Source: Paracoccaceae bacterium (GTDB lineage Bacteria > Pseudomonadota > Alphaproteobacteria > Rhodobacterales > Rhodobacteraceae). Taken from it: a stretch of 35,511 nt of DNA. Each line of letters starts with the position of its first letter. Position 1 is the stretch's first letter. The notes below the pieces were generated by a model. The model made no database searches and was not told the origin of the DNA. It saw only the letters and a program-made list of their open reading frames with translations. Below are positions 25,855-34,890 of the stretch, in pieces. The translations under genes and the position numbers were made by a program. Location: positions 1 to 35,511 of the forward strand of contig JALEGX010000042.1 of assembly GCA_022763485.1 (NCBI GenBank), written 5' to 3'.

Positions 25855-27659
25855 TTCGCGTCCGGTTTCTGTCCGCGTTTGAAGCCGGCCTTGATGTTGC
25901 CGAACACGTCCGGCTTATACCCTTGGCTTCGCATGATCAGATACTGCTGCGTGAAGGTGATCGTGTTGTTCGCGATCCAGTACACGACCAGACCCGAGGC
26001 AAAGCTGCCCAGCATGAACATGAACACCCAGGGCATCCAGGCAAAGATCATCGCCTGCGTTGCATCGGTGGGTGCCGGGTTCAGCTTCTGCTGCAGCCAC
26101 ATCGAGACACCCAGCAACAGCGGCAGGATACCGATGAAGATCAATGCCAGGAAGGATTCCGGCTGCGGACCGGCCCAAGGCAGCCAGCCGAAGAAGTTCA
26201 TGATCGAGGTCGGGTCAGGCGCGCTGAGGTCCTGGAAGGGGCCAAAGAACGGGGCCTGACGCAGTTCGATGGTGACAAAGATCACCTTGTAGAGCGAGAA
26301 GAAGATCGGGATCTGCATCAGGATCGGCAGACAGCCCGCGGCGGGGTTCACCTTTTCCTTCTTGTAGAGCTCCATCATGCCCTGCTGCATCTTCTGACGG
26401 TCGTCGCCTGCTTTTTCCTTCAGCGCTTCCATCTGCGGCTGCAGTTCCTTCATCTTTGCCATCGAGACGTAGGATTTGTAGGCCAGCGGGAACAGGATCG
26501 CCTTGATGATCAGGGTCAGACCAATGATCGACCAGCCCATATTGCCGATGAGCTTGTTGATCTCGTGCAGCAGCCAGAAGATCGGCTTGGTCAGGAAGAA
26601 GAACCAGCCCCAGTCGATGCTGTCCAAGAAACCCTCGATGCCTGCTTTTTCGTAGGTGCGGATGGCTTCCCATTCCTTGGCACCGGCAAACAGCTGGGTG
26701 GTGACTTCGTTGCTCTGGCCGGGGGCCAGCGTCACGGTCGGCAGCACCACTTCGGTCTGATAGATGTCGCGGCGCTCGTCATATTTGGCAACGGATTTGA
26801 AGGCCTGGCCCGGTTCCGGGGCCAGGGTCGTCATCCAGTAGTGGTCGGTGAAGCCGATCCAGCCGTTGGAGCTGACCTGGGTCACCTCGGCGCGGGCGCC
26901 TTCACGCTGGTCGAAGTCGAAATCCGGCATGTCGGAATAGTCGATTTCCGCCAGTTCGCCGTCTGCCATGCCCACAACGCCTTCGTGCAGGATGAAGAAG
27001 TTCTTCAGGTCCTGCGGCTCACCATGACGGGCCAGAACGCCGTAGGGGGCAAGGCCAGCAGTGGTGGCACCGGCGTTGGTCACGCTCTGGGTCACGGTGA
27101 ACATATAGGTGTCGTCGACCGCAATCTCACGGTTGAAGGTCAGACCCTTGCCATTGTCCCAGCTCAGCGTGACGGGGCTGTCCACGGTCAGCGTGTCGCC
27201 TGAGGCAACGGACCACTGGGTGTTCGCACCCGGGACATCCTCGGCGGTCAGGCCACTGCCCGGTGCCCAGCCGTACAGGGCGTAATAGGCGGCAGGTTCC
27301 CCGACAGGCGACAGCATCCGCACGATTTCTGCGTCATCATCCAGGGACACACGATAGTCCTTGAGGGACAGATCGTCGATCCGGCCACCCAGCAGCGAAA
27401 TGCTGCCCGAGATTTTGGGCGTGTCGATGGACAGTCTGGGCGATTCCGGAGCTGAGGCTTCGGCGCTGGACTGAACGGACGACGCAGCATCCGCAGCCGC
27501 TGGGGCCGATGCGGTCGGCGCACCGTCGGCAGACTGGCTTATCGCAGTGGTTTCAGCGGGGGCTTCCGGTTCCGGCGGCGGGAACACGACGAACCACACG
27601 AGGATCACGATAAAGCTGAGCGCAGTTGCGAGGATGAGATTTTTGTTCTGATCGTCCAT
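25851..27659 (-). CDS. yidC: Membrane protein insertase YidC
   Basis: A 602-residue YidC/Oxa1/Alb3 insertase of the Gram-negative type. The first transmembrane helix (LILATALSFIVILVWFVVF) is followed by a proline/alanine/serine-rich linker and the large periplasmic beta-domain (about 70-350). The conserved core then carries the remaining helices with the conserved arginine region YKSYVSMAKMKELQPQMEALKE, and PAAGCLPILMQIPIFFSLYKV. The C-terminus is basic. It usually follows yidD and rnpA closely; here an EAL gene, ttcA and a hydrolase gene come between. The MOSC gene overlaps its stop. Confidence 0.96.
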   Translation of the reverse strand: MDDQNKNLILATALSFIVILVWFVVFPPPEPEAPAETTAISQSADGAPTASAPAAADAASSVQSSAEASAPESPRLSIDTPKISGSISLLGGRIDDLSLKDYRVSLDDDAEIVRMLSPVGEPAAYYALYGWAPGSGLTAEDVPGANTQWSVASGDTLTVDSPVTLSWDNGKGLTFNREIAVDDTYMFTVTQSVTNAGATTAGLAPYGVLARHGEPQDLKNFFILHEGVVGMADGELAEIDYSDMPDFDFDQREGARAEVTQVSSNGWIGFTDHYWMTTLAPEPGQAFKSVAKYDERRDIYQTEVVLPTVTLAPGQSNEVTTQLFAGAKEWEAIRTYEKAGIEGFLDSIDWGWFFFLTKPIFWLLHEINKLIGNMGWSIIGLTLIIKAILFPLAYKSYVSMAKMKELQPQMEALKEKAGDDRQKMQQGMMELYKKEKVNPAAGCLPILMQIPIFFSLYKVIFVTIELRQAPFFGPFQDLSAPDPTSIMNFFGWLPWAGPQPESFLALIFIGILPLLLGVSMWLQQKLNPAPTDATQAMIFAWMPWVFMFMLGSFASGLVVYWIANNTITFTQQYLIMRSQGYKPDVFGNIKAGFKRGQKPDAK

Positions 27660-27782
27660 CTGGGACTGCCACCTTGTGCTTGGAATGACAGGGTGGGTTC
27701 AACAGAGTGCAGCCCCAAAGGTCAAGGGAATTTCCCGCGATTCGGGGCGTCATGGTGCCACGAAGCACTGGTTTGGGGCATT

Positions 27783-29324
27783 TCATCCGGCGCGCCCGCC
27801 GATCCGGGGGGGCGTCAGGATCTTTGCCTCATGCGCGGCGACCCAATCCAGGGTCTGTTCGAAGGGCATCGGTTTTCCAATTCCGAACCCCTGGACATGG
27901 TCACAGCCCAATTGCGCCAGCAGCGCGTGTTCGCCAATTGTCTCGACCCCTTCGGCCAGAGTCTCCAGATCAAGCCGGTCCGCCATGGTCAGAATGGCGC
28001 TGATCAGCTTTTGCTGTTCGGGATCGCGATCCGCCTTGATGACAAAGGAGCGGTCGATCTTGATCCGGGTGATGTTGAAACGCCGGATTGCGCCGATGGC
28101 CGCGTGCCCGGTCCCGAAGTCATCCAGATCAATACGGCATCCCAATTCGCCAAGGCCCAGAATGTTGCGGGTCACGGTGTCATCCGCCCCGGTTGCCACC
28201 ACGGTTTCCAGGATCTCCACCGCCAGCCGGTCCGGCGTCAGATCGAACCGGTCCAATTCCCACCTGATCTTGTCGACCAGCCCGGGGTTGCGCAGGTCTT
28301 CGGTTGCGAAGTTCACGGCCACCCGCGGAACGTGGCAGCCGGCGGTGTCCCAGGCCTTCAAAGCCGTCAGTGCGTGAAACAGCATCGCCTGGCACAGGCG
28401 CTCGGACAGGCCAAGGTTTTCGATCACCGGCAGGAAGGTGCCGGGCAGAATTTCCCCATGGACCGGGTGGATCCAGCGGGCCAGTGCTTCGAACCCGGTG
28501 ACCCGGCCGGTGTCGGTGGAAATCTGCGGTTGGAACCAGGGCTGAATCTGACCTGCCTCCAGGGCGCCGGCCGCCTCTGCCGCCAGATCCTTGCGGGTGC
28601 GGGTCTTCTGCCGCATTGCCGAGGAAAAGGCACGGATGGACGAAGGGCCAACCTTCTGCGCATCAGACAGCGCAATGGTTGCCGCATCTTCCCAATCATG
28701 GGCCAGCTTGGATGGTGCCCGGCTGTGCAGGCAAAACCCGATGCAGCAGGAGACGTTCAGGGCGGTGCCATCCAGAATGATCGGATCCTCAATGGCGGCC
28801 TGAAGGCGTCCGGCAAGCTGGATGCAGAGCTCCAGGTCCAGGTTTTGCCCCGCGTTTAGACAGATACCGAATTTATGCGGCCCGCTGCGCGTCACCAGAT
28901 CATTGCTGCGCAGGACGGACAGGATCCGCTCGCTGGTGCGCGCGACGACCTGATCCGCGGCCGCTTCGCCATGGCGATCCAAGATGGTCTGGTAGTCGTC
29001 CAGTTGCACGACGAAACAGGCCGATTTCAGCCCGGCACCGATGCAGCGCTGGTTTACGGTTTCCAGACCTTCATCGAATTCTTCCTTCAGGATCAGCCCG
29101 GTCAGCTTGTCCCGCCGGTCTGCGGGGCCCTTGCTGCGTCCGACCCCGGCTGCGGCATACAGCAGGGGCAGGCCCAGCGATGTGAGAATCAGCGCCGGCT
29201 CCCCCCCAAGCCAAAAGGCCCCAAGCGAAAGGGCCGGAGCAAACGCCAGAATGGGCGGGCCAAGAAGGACGGGAGAAATATGTTGTCCCAGCCTTTGCAA
29301 GAGGCCGGATTTCAAACCTGACAT
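27783..29324 (-). CDS. EAL-domain c-di-GMP phosphodiesterase with degenerate GGDEF
   Basis: A 513-residue signalling protein. Two hydrophobic segments (about 18-38 and 44-60) suggest membrane anchoring. The GGDEF-like domain (about 72-235) has SGPHK at 147-151 in place of GGDEF, so cyclase activity is not expected. The EAL domain (about 255-500) keeps Glu279 (FEALARW), Asn338, the DLDDFGTG aspartates (401-402), Lys422 (IKIDRSF) and Glu458 (LAEGVET), so it should hydrolyse c-di-GMP to pGpG. GAGGAGAGG precedes the ATG. It lies 67 nt after ttcA and 123 nt before yidC on the same strand. Confidence 0.92.
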   Translation of the reverse strand: MSGLKSGLLQRLGQHISPVLLGPPILAFAPALSLGAFWLGGEPALILTSLGLPLLYAAAGVGRSKGPADRRDKLTGLILKEEFDEGLETVNQRCIGAGLKSACFVVQLDDYQTILDRHGEAAADQVVARTSERILSVLRSNDLVTRSGPHKFGICLNAGQNLDLELCIQLAGRLQAAIEDPIILDGTALNVSCCIGFCLHSRAPSKLAHDWEDAATIALSDAQKVGPSSIRAFSSAMRQKTRTRKDLAAEAAGALEAGQIQPWFQPQISTDTGRVTGFEALARWIHPVHGEILPGTFLPVIENLGLSERLCQAMLFHALTALKAWDTAGCHVPRVAVNFATEDLRNPGLVDKIRWELDRFDLTPDRLAVEILETVVATGADDTVTRNILGLGELGCRIDLDDFGTGHAAIGAIRRFNITRIKIDRSFVIKADRDPEQQKLISAILTMADRLDLETLAEGVETIGEHALLAQLGCDHVQGFGIGKPMPFEQTLDWVAAHEAKILTPPRIGGRAG

Positions 29325-29391
29325 TGTGAACCTCTCCTCAAATACGCGGGGGCTTGAAGAGGATCCTAAGGCTCAGGATATGAGTGCCCCG

Positions 29392-30261
29392 TTAACGCAG
29401 GTCTGGAATTTCCCGATCAATTTGTTGAATTTCTCCGCTTTTCCGCTCCAGGCCTGCGAAGTCGAAAAGCTTTGGATCCAGCAGATGCGAAGGCCGCGCG
29501 TTCATCAGGGCCCGGAACATCACCTGGCGACGGCCCGGCGAATTACGCTCCCACTGGTCCAGGATCTGCTTGACCTGCTGGCGCTGCAGCCCGTCCTGGC
29601 TGCCGCAGAGATCGCAGGGGATGATGGGGTAATTCATGGCGTTGGCGAATTTCTCGCAATCGGCTTCGGCCACATGCGCCAACGGGCGATACACGAACAG
29701 GTCGCCCTCTTCATTGACCAGCTTCGGGGGCATGGTCGCAAGGCGACCGCCGTGAAACAGGTTCATGAAGAACGTCTCCAGAATGTCGTCCCGATGATGT
29801 CCCAGCACCACGGCAGAGCAGCCTTCCTCGCGCGCAATACGATACAGGTTGCCCCGGCGCAGGCGGGAACAGAGCGCGCAATATGTCCGGCCCTGAGGCA
29901 CCTTGTCGACCACCACGGAATAGGTGTCCTGATATTCGATCCGGTGCGGGACGCCCATCTTTTCCAGAAACGCGGGCAGAACCGTTGAAGGGAAGCCCGG
30001 TTGTCCCTGATCCAGGTTGCAGGCCAGCAGATCGACCGGCAGCAGGCCCCTCCATTTCAGCTCATGCAGTACGGCCAGCAGCGTGTAGCTGTCCTTGCCA
30101 CCCGACAGGCAGACCAGCCAGCGGGCACCGCGTTCGATCATGCCGTATTGCTCGATCGCTTCACGCGTATAGCGGACGATCCGCTTGCGCAGCTTCTTGA
30201 ATTCGGTGCTGGTGGGGGCGCCGTGAAAGAGGGGATGGATGTCGTCGAGATTGTCAAGCAT
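29392..30261 (-). CDS. ttcA: tRNA 2-thiocytidine(32) synthetase TtcA
   Basis: A 289-residue PP-loop ATPase that thiolates cytidine 32 of tRNA using an Fe-S cluster. The P-loop SGGKDS is at 53-58 and the two CxxC cluster motifs are TYCALCS (Cys128, Cys131) and IPCDLCGS (Cys216, Cys219), spaced as in Ttc[22 protein letters not shown] is the family signature region. The ATG at 30261 has AGGAGA 6 nt upstream, so the longer start at 30306 is not used. Divergent from the hydrolase gene (115 nt gap). Confidence 0.95.
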   Translation of the reverse strand: MLDNLDDIHPLFHGAPTSTEFKKLRKRIVRYTREAIEQYGMIERGARWLVCLSGGKDSYTLLAVLHELKWRGLLPVDLLACNLDQGQPGFPSTVLPAFLEKMGVPHRIEYQDTYSVVVDKVPQGRTYCALCSRLRRGNLYRIAREEGCSAVVLGHHRDDILETFFMNLFHGGRLATMPPKLVNEEGDLFVYRPLAHVAEADCEKFANAMNYPIIPCDLCGSQDGLQRQQVKQILDQWERNSPGRRQVMFRALMNARPSHLLDPKLFDFAGLERKSGEIQQIDREIPDLR

Positions 30262-30376
30262 CAAGGCTCTCCTGCTGATCCCGCGCATATGCCACGTGCG
30301 CCCCATGAAAGCAAAGTCCTAGTGAGATTCGCGCTTTCGTGGTATTCTCAGCGGTATTTCAAGGAAAGGTATAGTG

Positions 30377-31312
30377 ATGGATTTCTTCTTTTCTGTGCGT
30401 GGGCGCAGCGGCGACGGCTATTCGAACAGGTTGGGTGGGGCAAAGTACCTGGCCGTGCCAGAGGCAGGCGGGACGCTTGCGCGCGGGCATGAGATTGGCG
30501 TGAGCCAATGGGTCAGGGATGTGCAGGCAGCCGCCGGTGCGACAGACGGCACCAAGGGCCAGATCCTGATTTTCGTACATGGCTTCAACACCGATCAATG
30601 GGACATGCTGGAGCGCCACCGCAAGATCCGCAGCGGGCTGGAGGCGCACGGCTTCCGCGGCGTTGTCGTCAGCTTCGACTGGCCCAGCGATGGATCGGTG
30701 CTGGGCTATACGTCAGATCGCCGGGACGCGCGACTGGCAGCGGACATGCTGTTTTCACACGGTATTCGACGTCTGTCGAAACTGCAGACCGAAGAATGTG
30801 AGTACAACGTTCATGTCCTGGCTCATTCGATGGGCACGTTTCTGGTGCGCGAGGCGTTTGACTACGCCGATGATGATCACGGGACGGCGCAGAAAAGCTG
30901 GACGGTCAGCCAGGTCGCCTTTGTCGCAGCGGATATCTCGTCCAAATCTATGAGAGAGGACAGCCCCAAGACCTCGTCACTGCTGCGCCATTGCACCCGG
31001 CTCACCAGCTATTACAGCCCCTTTGACGAAGTGCTCTCCATTTCTGAGGTCAAACGCATCGGGGTGTCGCGCCGCCTGGGGCGCGTCGGCCTGCCCTCTG
31101 ATCCATCAGAGAAGGCGGTGAACCTCTATTGCGGACAGTTCTTCAAGGACAACCGCGCGGTGTTCGGCGATGGCACCGCCGTGACCCATCGCTGGTATTT
31201 CGATTCGCCGCGCTTCTATGAGGATCTGCACCACACGATCGAAGGCAAGCTGGACCGCGAAGTCATTCCCACGCGCGGCCGGACCACGCAGGGCAATCTG
31301 GCCCTGGTCTAA
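30377..31312 (+). CDS. Alpha/beta hydrolase (DUF900-like)
   Basis: A 311-residue alpha/beta-hydrolase fold protein. The oxyanion strand IFVHGFN is near residue 65-71 and the nucleophile elbow is AHSMG (Ser151), with YYSPFDEVL a likely acid region and histidines in HHTIEG or VTHRWYF as candidates for the base. No signal peptide is seen. The family (DUF900/YheT-like) has few characterised members, so the substrate is unknown. GTG-ATG in tandem begin the frame; the ATG at 30377 fits the AAGGAAAGG spacing. Its stop codon overlaps the convergent yidD stop by 4 nt. Confidence 0.85.
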   Translation: MDFFFSVRGRSGDGYSNRLGGAKYLAVPEAGGTLARGHEIGVSQWVRDVQAAAGATDGTKGQILIFVHGFNTDQWDMLERHRKIRSGLEAHGFRGVVVSFDWPSDGSVLGYTSDRRDARLAADMLFSHGIRRLSKLQTEECEYNVHVLAHSMGTFLVREAFDYADDDHGTAQKSWTVSQVAFVAADISSKSMREDSPKTSSLLRHCTRLTSYYSPFDEVLSISEVKRIGVSRRLGRVGLPSDPSEKAVNLYCGQFFKDNRAVFGDGTAVTHRWYFDSPRFYEDLHHTIEGKLDREVIPTRGRTTQGNLALV

Positions 31313-31557
31313 GGTTTCGGGGCCTTGTCCTGATCCGGGTCCGGCACCGGATCATAGCCATCCCCGCCCAGGGGGTGGCACCGCCCAATCCGGCGCGCCG
31401 CCAGCCATGCGCCCTTGATCGGCCCATGTTTCTCCAACGCTTCCAGCGCATAGGCGGAACAGGTGGGCTGATAGCGACAGTTGAACCCCACCCAGGGGCT
31501 GAAGATCAGCCTGTAAGCCCGCACGGGCAGGGCGACGATATGGGCAAGCGGTGACAT
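31309..31557 (-). CDS. yidD: Membrane protein insertion efficiency factor YidD
   Basis: An 82-residue YidD. The family core is clear: [32 protein letters not shown], then [18 protein letters not shown], with the three conserved cysteines. YidD helps YidC insert membrane proteins. The start fits the family, but no Shine-Dalgarno sequence is visible upstream (the minus strand reads CCCCCCTATCTTGCGCCC before the ATG). In most bacteria it overlaps or closely follows rnpA and is translated with it; here about 3.3 kb of decayed sequence separates the two, so its expression may be altered. Confidence 0.92.
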   Translation of the reverse strand: MSPLAHIVALPVRAYRLIFSPWVGFNCRYQPTCSAYALEALEKHGPIKGAWLAARRIGRCHPLGGDGYDPVPDPDQDKAPKP

Positions 31558-31916
31558 GGGCGCAAGATAGGGGGGAATGGGTGAAGGTGAAAGATGGCGG
31601 GGTGGTTTGTCGCGGCAGATCTGAGGGATGCTCTGAGCAGCATGGTCAGTTTAGAGCTCAACAGGATCGAAAGAGCAGGTGCTTCAGTCGCGTGGCGTTC
31701 CATAAACGCGGACTTTCGTCCAATCATAGGTCAACACACAATGGGGACACAGCACCAATTCGCGTTGGCTGCGCCAATGGCAGGCTTTGGTGGGCTTTGA
31801 CCGGAGAAGTGGTGGTATTTCACAACCAGGGTCGCCGTGAGCTTCTAGACAACGATGCCAGTCAGGGGCATTAATCGCCGCAACCATTTTACATCCAAAT
31901 TTAACAAGTAATTTCA
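31558..31916. other. 359-nt stretch without a recognisable gene
   Basis: No gene family is recognised on either strand. A 68-codon frame at 31594-31800 has a GGTGAAAG before its ATG but no family resemblance. Its right end (31861-31920) is only about 38 percent GC, unlike the surrounding backbone, and could have held the promoter of the DUF1963 gene. It looks like decayed intergenic sequence. Confidence 0.5.
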
Positions 31917-32845
31917 ATGGCCTCACGAAGCCTTGATGCGCTGACCAAAAGCAAACAGAAACCCGGTGTCGCGCTGTTGCGGACACCGCAGCAAACGGAT
32001 GAAGGCACCCCGGGGTGTTGACTTGGCGGTGAACCTACTTTGCCGCCTGAGATTGAATGGCCTGTGTACAATCCCAAAAAGCTCACCGACTGGGATGAGT
32101 ATGATACCGACATCCCGATGCATTTCTTCGCCCAACTCAATCTGGCCGAGATGCCGACGGTTCCTGGCCTGCCCCAGATGCCACGCTCGGGCACCTTCTT
32201 TGTCTTCTTCGATCCGGTCGTGGCTTTTGGCCCGTATAGTGATGATCTCGGATCGCTCACGTCTGGCGAAAGGGTCCGGCTCGGTAACGTTGCTGAAGAT
32301 GTGTCCGGGGTCGCTGCCAGAACCCCTTCGGCGTTTCCTGATTTCGACCTCACCCCGGCAGAGCTGCTATCGGATACACATATGGAAACGCACAAAGAAA
32401 CCGGTCCAGAGTTCGGGGTATTTCCCCAAGAGCTGATCGTGTTTCATACCATCGAAACATGGCACATCTGCTCGCAAAATCCTGGGATTGATGGGTATCC
32501 AACAGATGTGGATACCGCATTTTCACACAGGCAGACGCTGTGGAGGATGCGCAGTACGAACGGCTTGATGCGCTCTTGGGGAAGGATCGGTTTTTGGGGT
32601 CGGACGAGAGTGTGAGCCGTCAGTTGCTATTCGGTGTGACCCAGCGGTTCCAATGGCCCAAGCTGGAATTCGACAACCCTGATGAAACCCAAGATGCGGA
32701 TAATGCCGTTTTGTTGCTGACCTTAGCCCCTGATAGCGAGATCAATCATTGCTTCTGGGATGATCATCATTGGGGCATCTGGGGGCACCGGAATGATTTG
32801 GCGGCGGGACACTTCAGCGATATTTCGATCATCGAGGAGCTGTAG
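31917..32845 (+). pseudogene. DUF1963/YwqG-family protein, broken by a stop and a frameshift
   Basis: Reading from ATG 31917 the frame runs to an in-frame TGA at 32019-32021, then continues in the same frame with LGGEPTLPPEIEWPVY, FFAQLNLAEMPTV and SGTFFVFFDPV, which are DUF1963/YwqG family marks. Near 32525-32540 the frame changes: the C-terminal part (VSRQLLFGVTQRFQWP, ENAVLLLTLAPDSE-like AVLLLTLAPDSEINHCFW, and GHRNDLAAGHFSDI) lies in the frame ending at 32845. Restoring one deleted base gives 930 nt, 309 residues, a normal family size. Family function is unknown. Both lesions make it very probably non-functional. Confidence 0.8.
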
Positions 32846-32997
32846 CGGAGAACGTGCCTTTGTAACAGGATCGCCCCCCATCAGCCGTAACGCTTTGACT
32901 GCTTGCCAAAAACAGCTCAAACGGGTCCAGGCTCCACGACGTTTCAACAGCCCATCTGACGTCACCTTCTGGCGAAACCAGGTGCAGAAATACGAGC
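32846..32997. other. 152-nt stretch between the two pseudogenes
   Basis: I recognise no gene here on either strand. An open frame on either strand gives only unfamiliar peptide (for example KRVQAPRRFNSPSD on the plus strand, LRLMGGDPVTKARSP on the minus strand). It ends at the 14-bp inverted repeat. It may be part of a dispersed intergenic repeat. Confidence 0.35.
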
Positions 32998-33036
32998 GAA
33001 CCGGACATTCAAATCTGAAAAATGAATGTCCGGTTC
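32998..33036. repeat. Perfect 14-bp inverted repeat (hairpin) after the aminotransferase pseudogene
   Basis: GAACCGGACATTCA and TGAATGTCCGGTTC pair perfectly around an 11-nt loop, 14 nt past the stop of the minus-strand pseudogene. There is no U-tract on the minus strand, so it is an atypical terminator, a stabilising structure, or part of a repeat element. Confidence 0.6.
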
Positions 33037-33049
33037 CGGGGAAGAACAA

Positions 33050-34422
33050 TCACCCGAAAACAGCGGCCACCGCTTTCACCGTGGCGGCGACGATTTCATC
33101 CGCTTCGTCGGTGGTCAAACAAAACGGTGGTGCAAAGCCCAGGATGTCGCCTTGAGGCATGGCGCGGGCGATGACCTTGCTTTGCTCCAGCATATTGGCC
33201 GAAATCTGCGGTCCGATTTTGTCAGCAGGATCAAAGAAGGTACGGCTGTCTTTGTCCTGCACAAACTCAATGGCGCAGAGCAATCCTTCGCCACGGACCT
33301 CACCCACATGCGGGTAGGCGGACAACGCATCCGACATCGCCTGCTTCAGATAGGCGCCAACCTTGCCTGCATTCTCGACCAGATCCAGTTCGTCCAGTAG
33401 CTTCAGGTTTGCAACACCAGCTGCCGCTCCGATGGGGTGGGCCGAATAGGTCCAGCCATGGCCGATCGGGCCATTCTCATCGGTGCCCTGTTCCAGCACT
33501 TTCCAAATCTTGTCGCCGATAATCGACCCGGACAGTGGCGCATAGGCCGAGGTCAGCCCCTTGGCGATCGTGATGATGTCGGGCGAGAGACCGTAGTGAT
33601 CCGAACCGAACATCGTGCCCAGACGGCCAAAGCCGGTCACAACCTCATCAGCAATCAGCAGGATGTCATGCTTGCACAGAACAGCTTGGATCGCGTCCCA
33701 ATAGCCAGTGGGCGGGGGGACGATGCCGCCCGTGCCAAGGATCGGTTCCCCGATGAACGCCGCGATCGTGTCTGCGCCCTCGCGCTCGATCAACGCCTCC
33801 AACTCGGCAACGCAATGGGCGACGAATTGTGCTTCGGTCTGTGATGTGTCTTCGCGGCGGAAGTAATATGGCGCTTCGGTGTGGATCACCTGTTCAACGG
33901 GCAGGTCAACTTCTTATGGAACAGCTCCAGCCCGGTCAGCGATCCAGTCACCAGCCCCGACCCGTGATAGCCCCGCCAGCGCGAGATGATCTTTTTCTTC
34001 TCGGGGCGGCCAAGGATGTTGTTGTAGTACCAGACCAGCTTCACATTGGTCTCATTGGCGTCTGAGCCACCCAGCCCGAAATAGACCTTGGACATGCCTT
34101 TGGGCGCGCGATCAAGGATCATCTTGGCCAGCGTGATCGACGCTTAGGTCCCATGGCCGACATAGGAATGGTAATAGGCCAGCTCATGGGCCTGATCGGC
34201 AATCGCCTCAGCAATCTCGCTGCGGCCATAGCCGACATTAACGCAATAGAGCCCCGCAAAAGCATCCAGCAGACGGTCGCCATTACGGTCTTCGATATGC
34301 ACACCCGCTGCCGTTTTGATGACACGGCTTGGGCTTTCGCCTCGTGCGTGTTGGGCAAGATGCGTGGAGGGGTGAAAAAAATTCTCACGGTCCCATTGGT
34401 CAAGTTGGTCGTTCTTCAGCAT
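33050..34422 (-). pseudogene. Class III PLP aminotransferase, broken by a stop and a frameshift
   Basis: The frame begins at ATG 34422 (GGGGAG upstream) with MLKNDQLDQWDRENFFHPS, hits an in-frame TAA at 34144-34146 in YVGHGT*ASITLA where a glutamate codon (GAA) is expected, and continues in frame to about 33909. There one base is missing (expected [15 protein letters not shown]), shifting into the frame ending at 33050. Adding one base gives 1374 nt, 457 residues, the normal length. The PLP-binding region is intact ([14 protein letters not shown], then the lysine in [16 protein letters not shown]). It resembles the aspartate-aminotransferase-fold polyamine or omega-amino-acid:pyruvate aminotransferases. 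Probably non-functional. Confidence 0.88.
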
Positions 34423-34890
34423 TGGCTCCCCTTTCGGCCAAGACGGCGCACCGTCTGTTACAAAATTCGGAGCTGTCGTTTGCGCGGTCTGCTGGCATTT
34501 GGCCGGGTCACAAACGGAAAGCTCCGTTCATCCCAACAGCAGCGCGCAATGCCTTTATTGCTGAGCCCGGTGACTATAACATGAATTGCATCTGCGGGGA
34601 GTGTTCATTTCAGCTCTGTGCTGCATTGTTTGAATTGGGCTTTTGCTTGGTCGCAGGCTCCTGGGCAAATGTCCGACAAAAATACCCAAACCTTGAAAAA
34701 CGCGTTGACCGCGCAGACCCGCCATTCGATTTGACGGCTGAGGGGAAGCTGAGGGGAAAAGGGTGCTCTGCATCCTGGCGGCGTCACCACCTGACCCGCA
34801 GCGCAACCGCGCCGCCCCAAAGGGCGGCGCCGGGCCCAACGGGTTTGGTCCGATCTTTGATCGGGCGGAACCAGGCGGGAGACCCGCAGA
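34423..34890. other. 468-nt stretch between the aminotransferase pseudogene and rnpA
   Basis: No gene is recognised. A long plus-strand frame crosses it but continues antisense into rnpA and has no family resemblance. The right part is a series of small GC-rich hairpins (34809-34830, CCGATC/GATCGG near 34852, GCGGG/CCCGC near 34875). It may contain the former 3' end of the rnpA transcript. Confidence 0.4.
34809..34830 (-). terminator. Possible terminator downstream of rnpA
   Basis: GCGCCGCCC and GGGCGGCGC form a perfect 9-bp stem around CAAA, 61 nt past the rnpA stop. The minus strand after it reads GGTTGCGCTG, with no T-run, so termination is uncertain. Such a structure would further cut yidD off from rnpA. 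Confidence 0.35.

Noticed and set aside
31594-31800. 68-codon plus-strand frame with a plausible ribosome binding site
   Set aside because: No family resemblance, lies in decayed sequence, and competing frames of similar length exist on the other strand.
32019-32021. In-frame TGA as a selenocysteine codon in the DUF1963 gene
   Set aside because: No SECIS-like stem follows directly, the family is not known as a selenoprotein, and the same gene carries a frameshift.
31558-34890. Insertion sequence or transposon as the cause of the rnpA-yidD separation
   Set aside because: No transposase, terminal inverted repeats at the block ends or target-site duplication could be found by eye.
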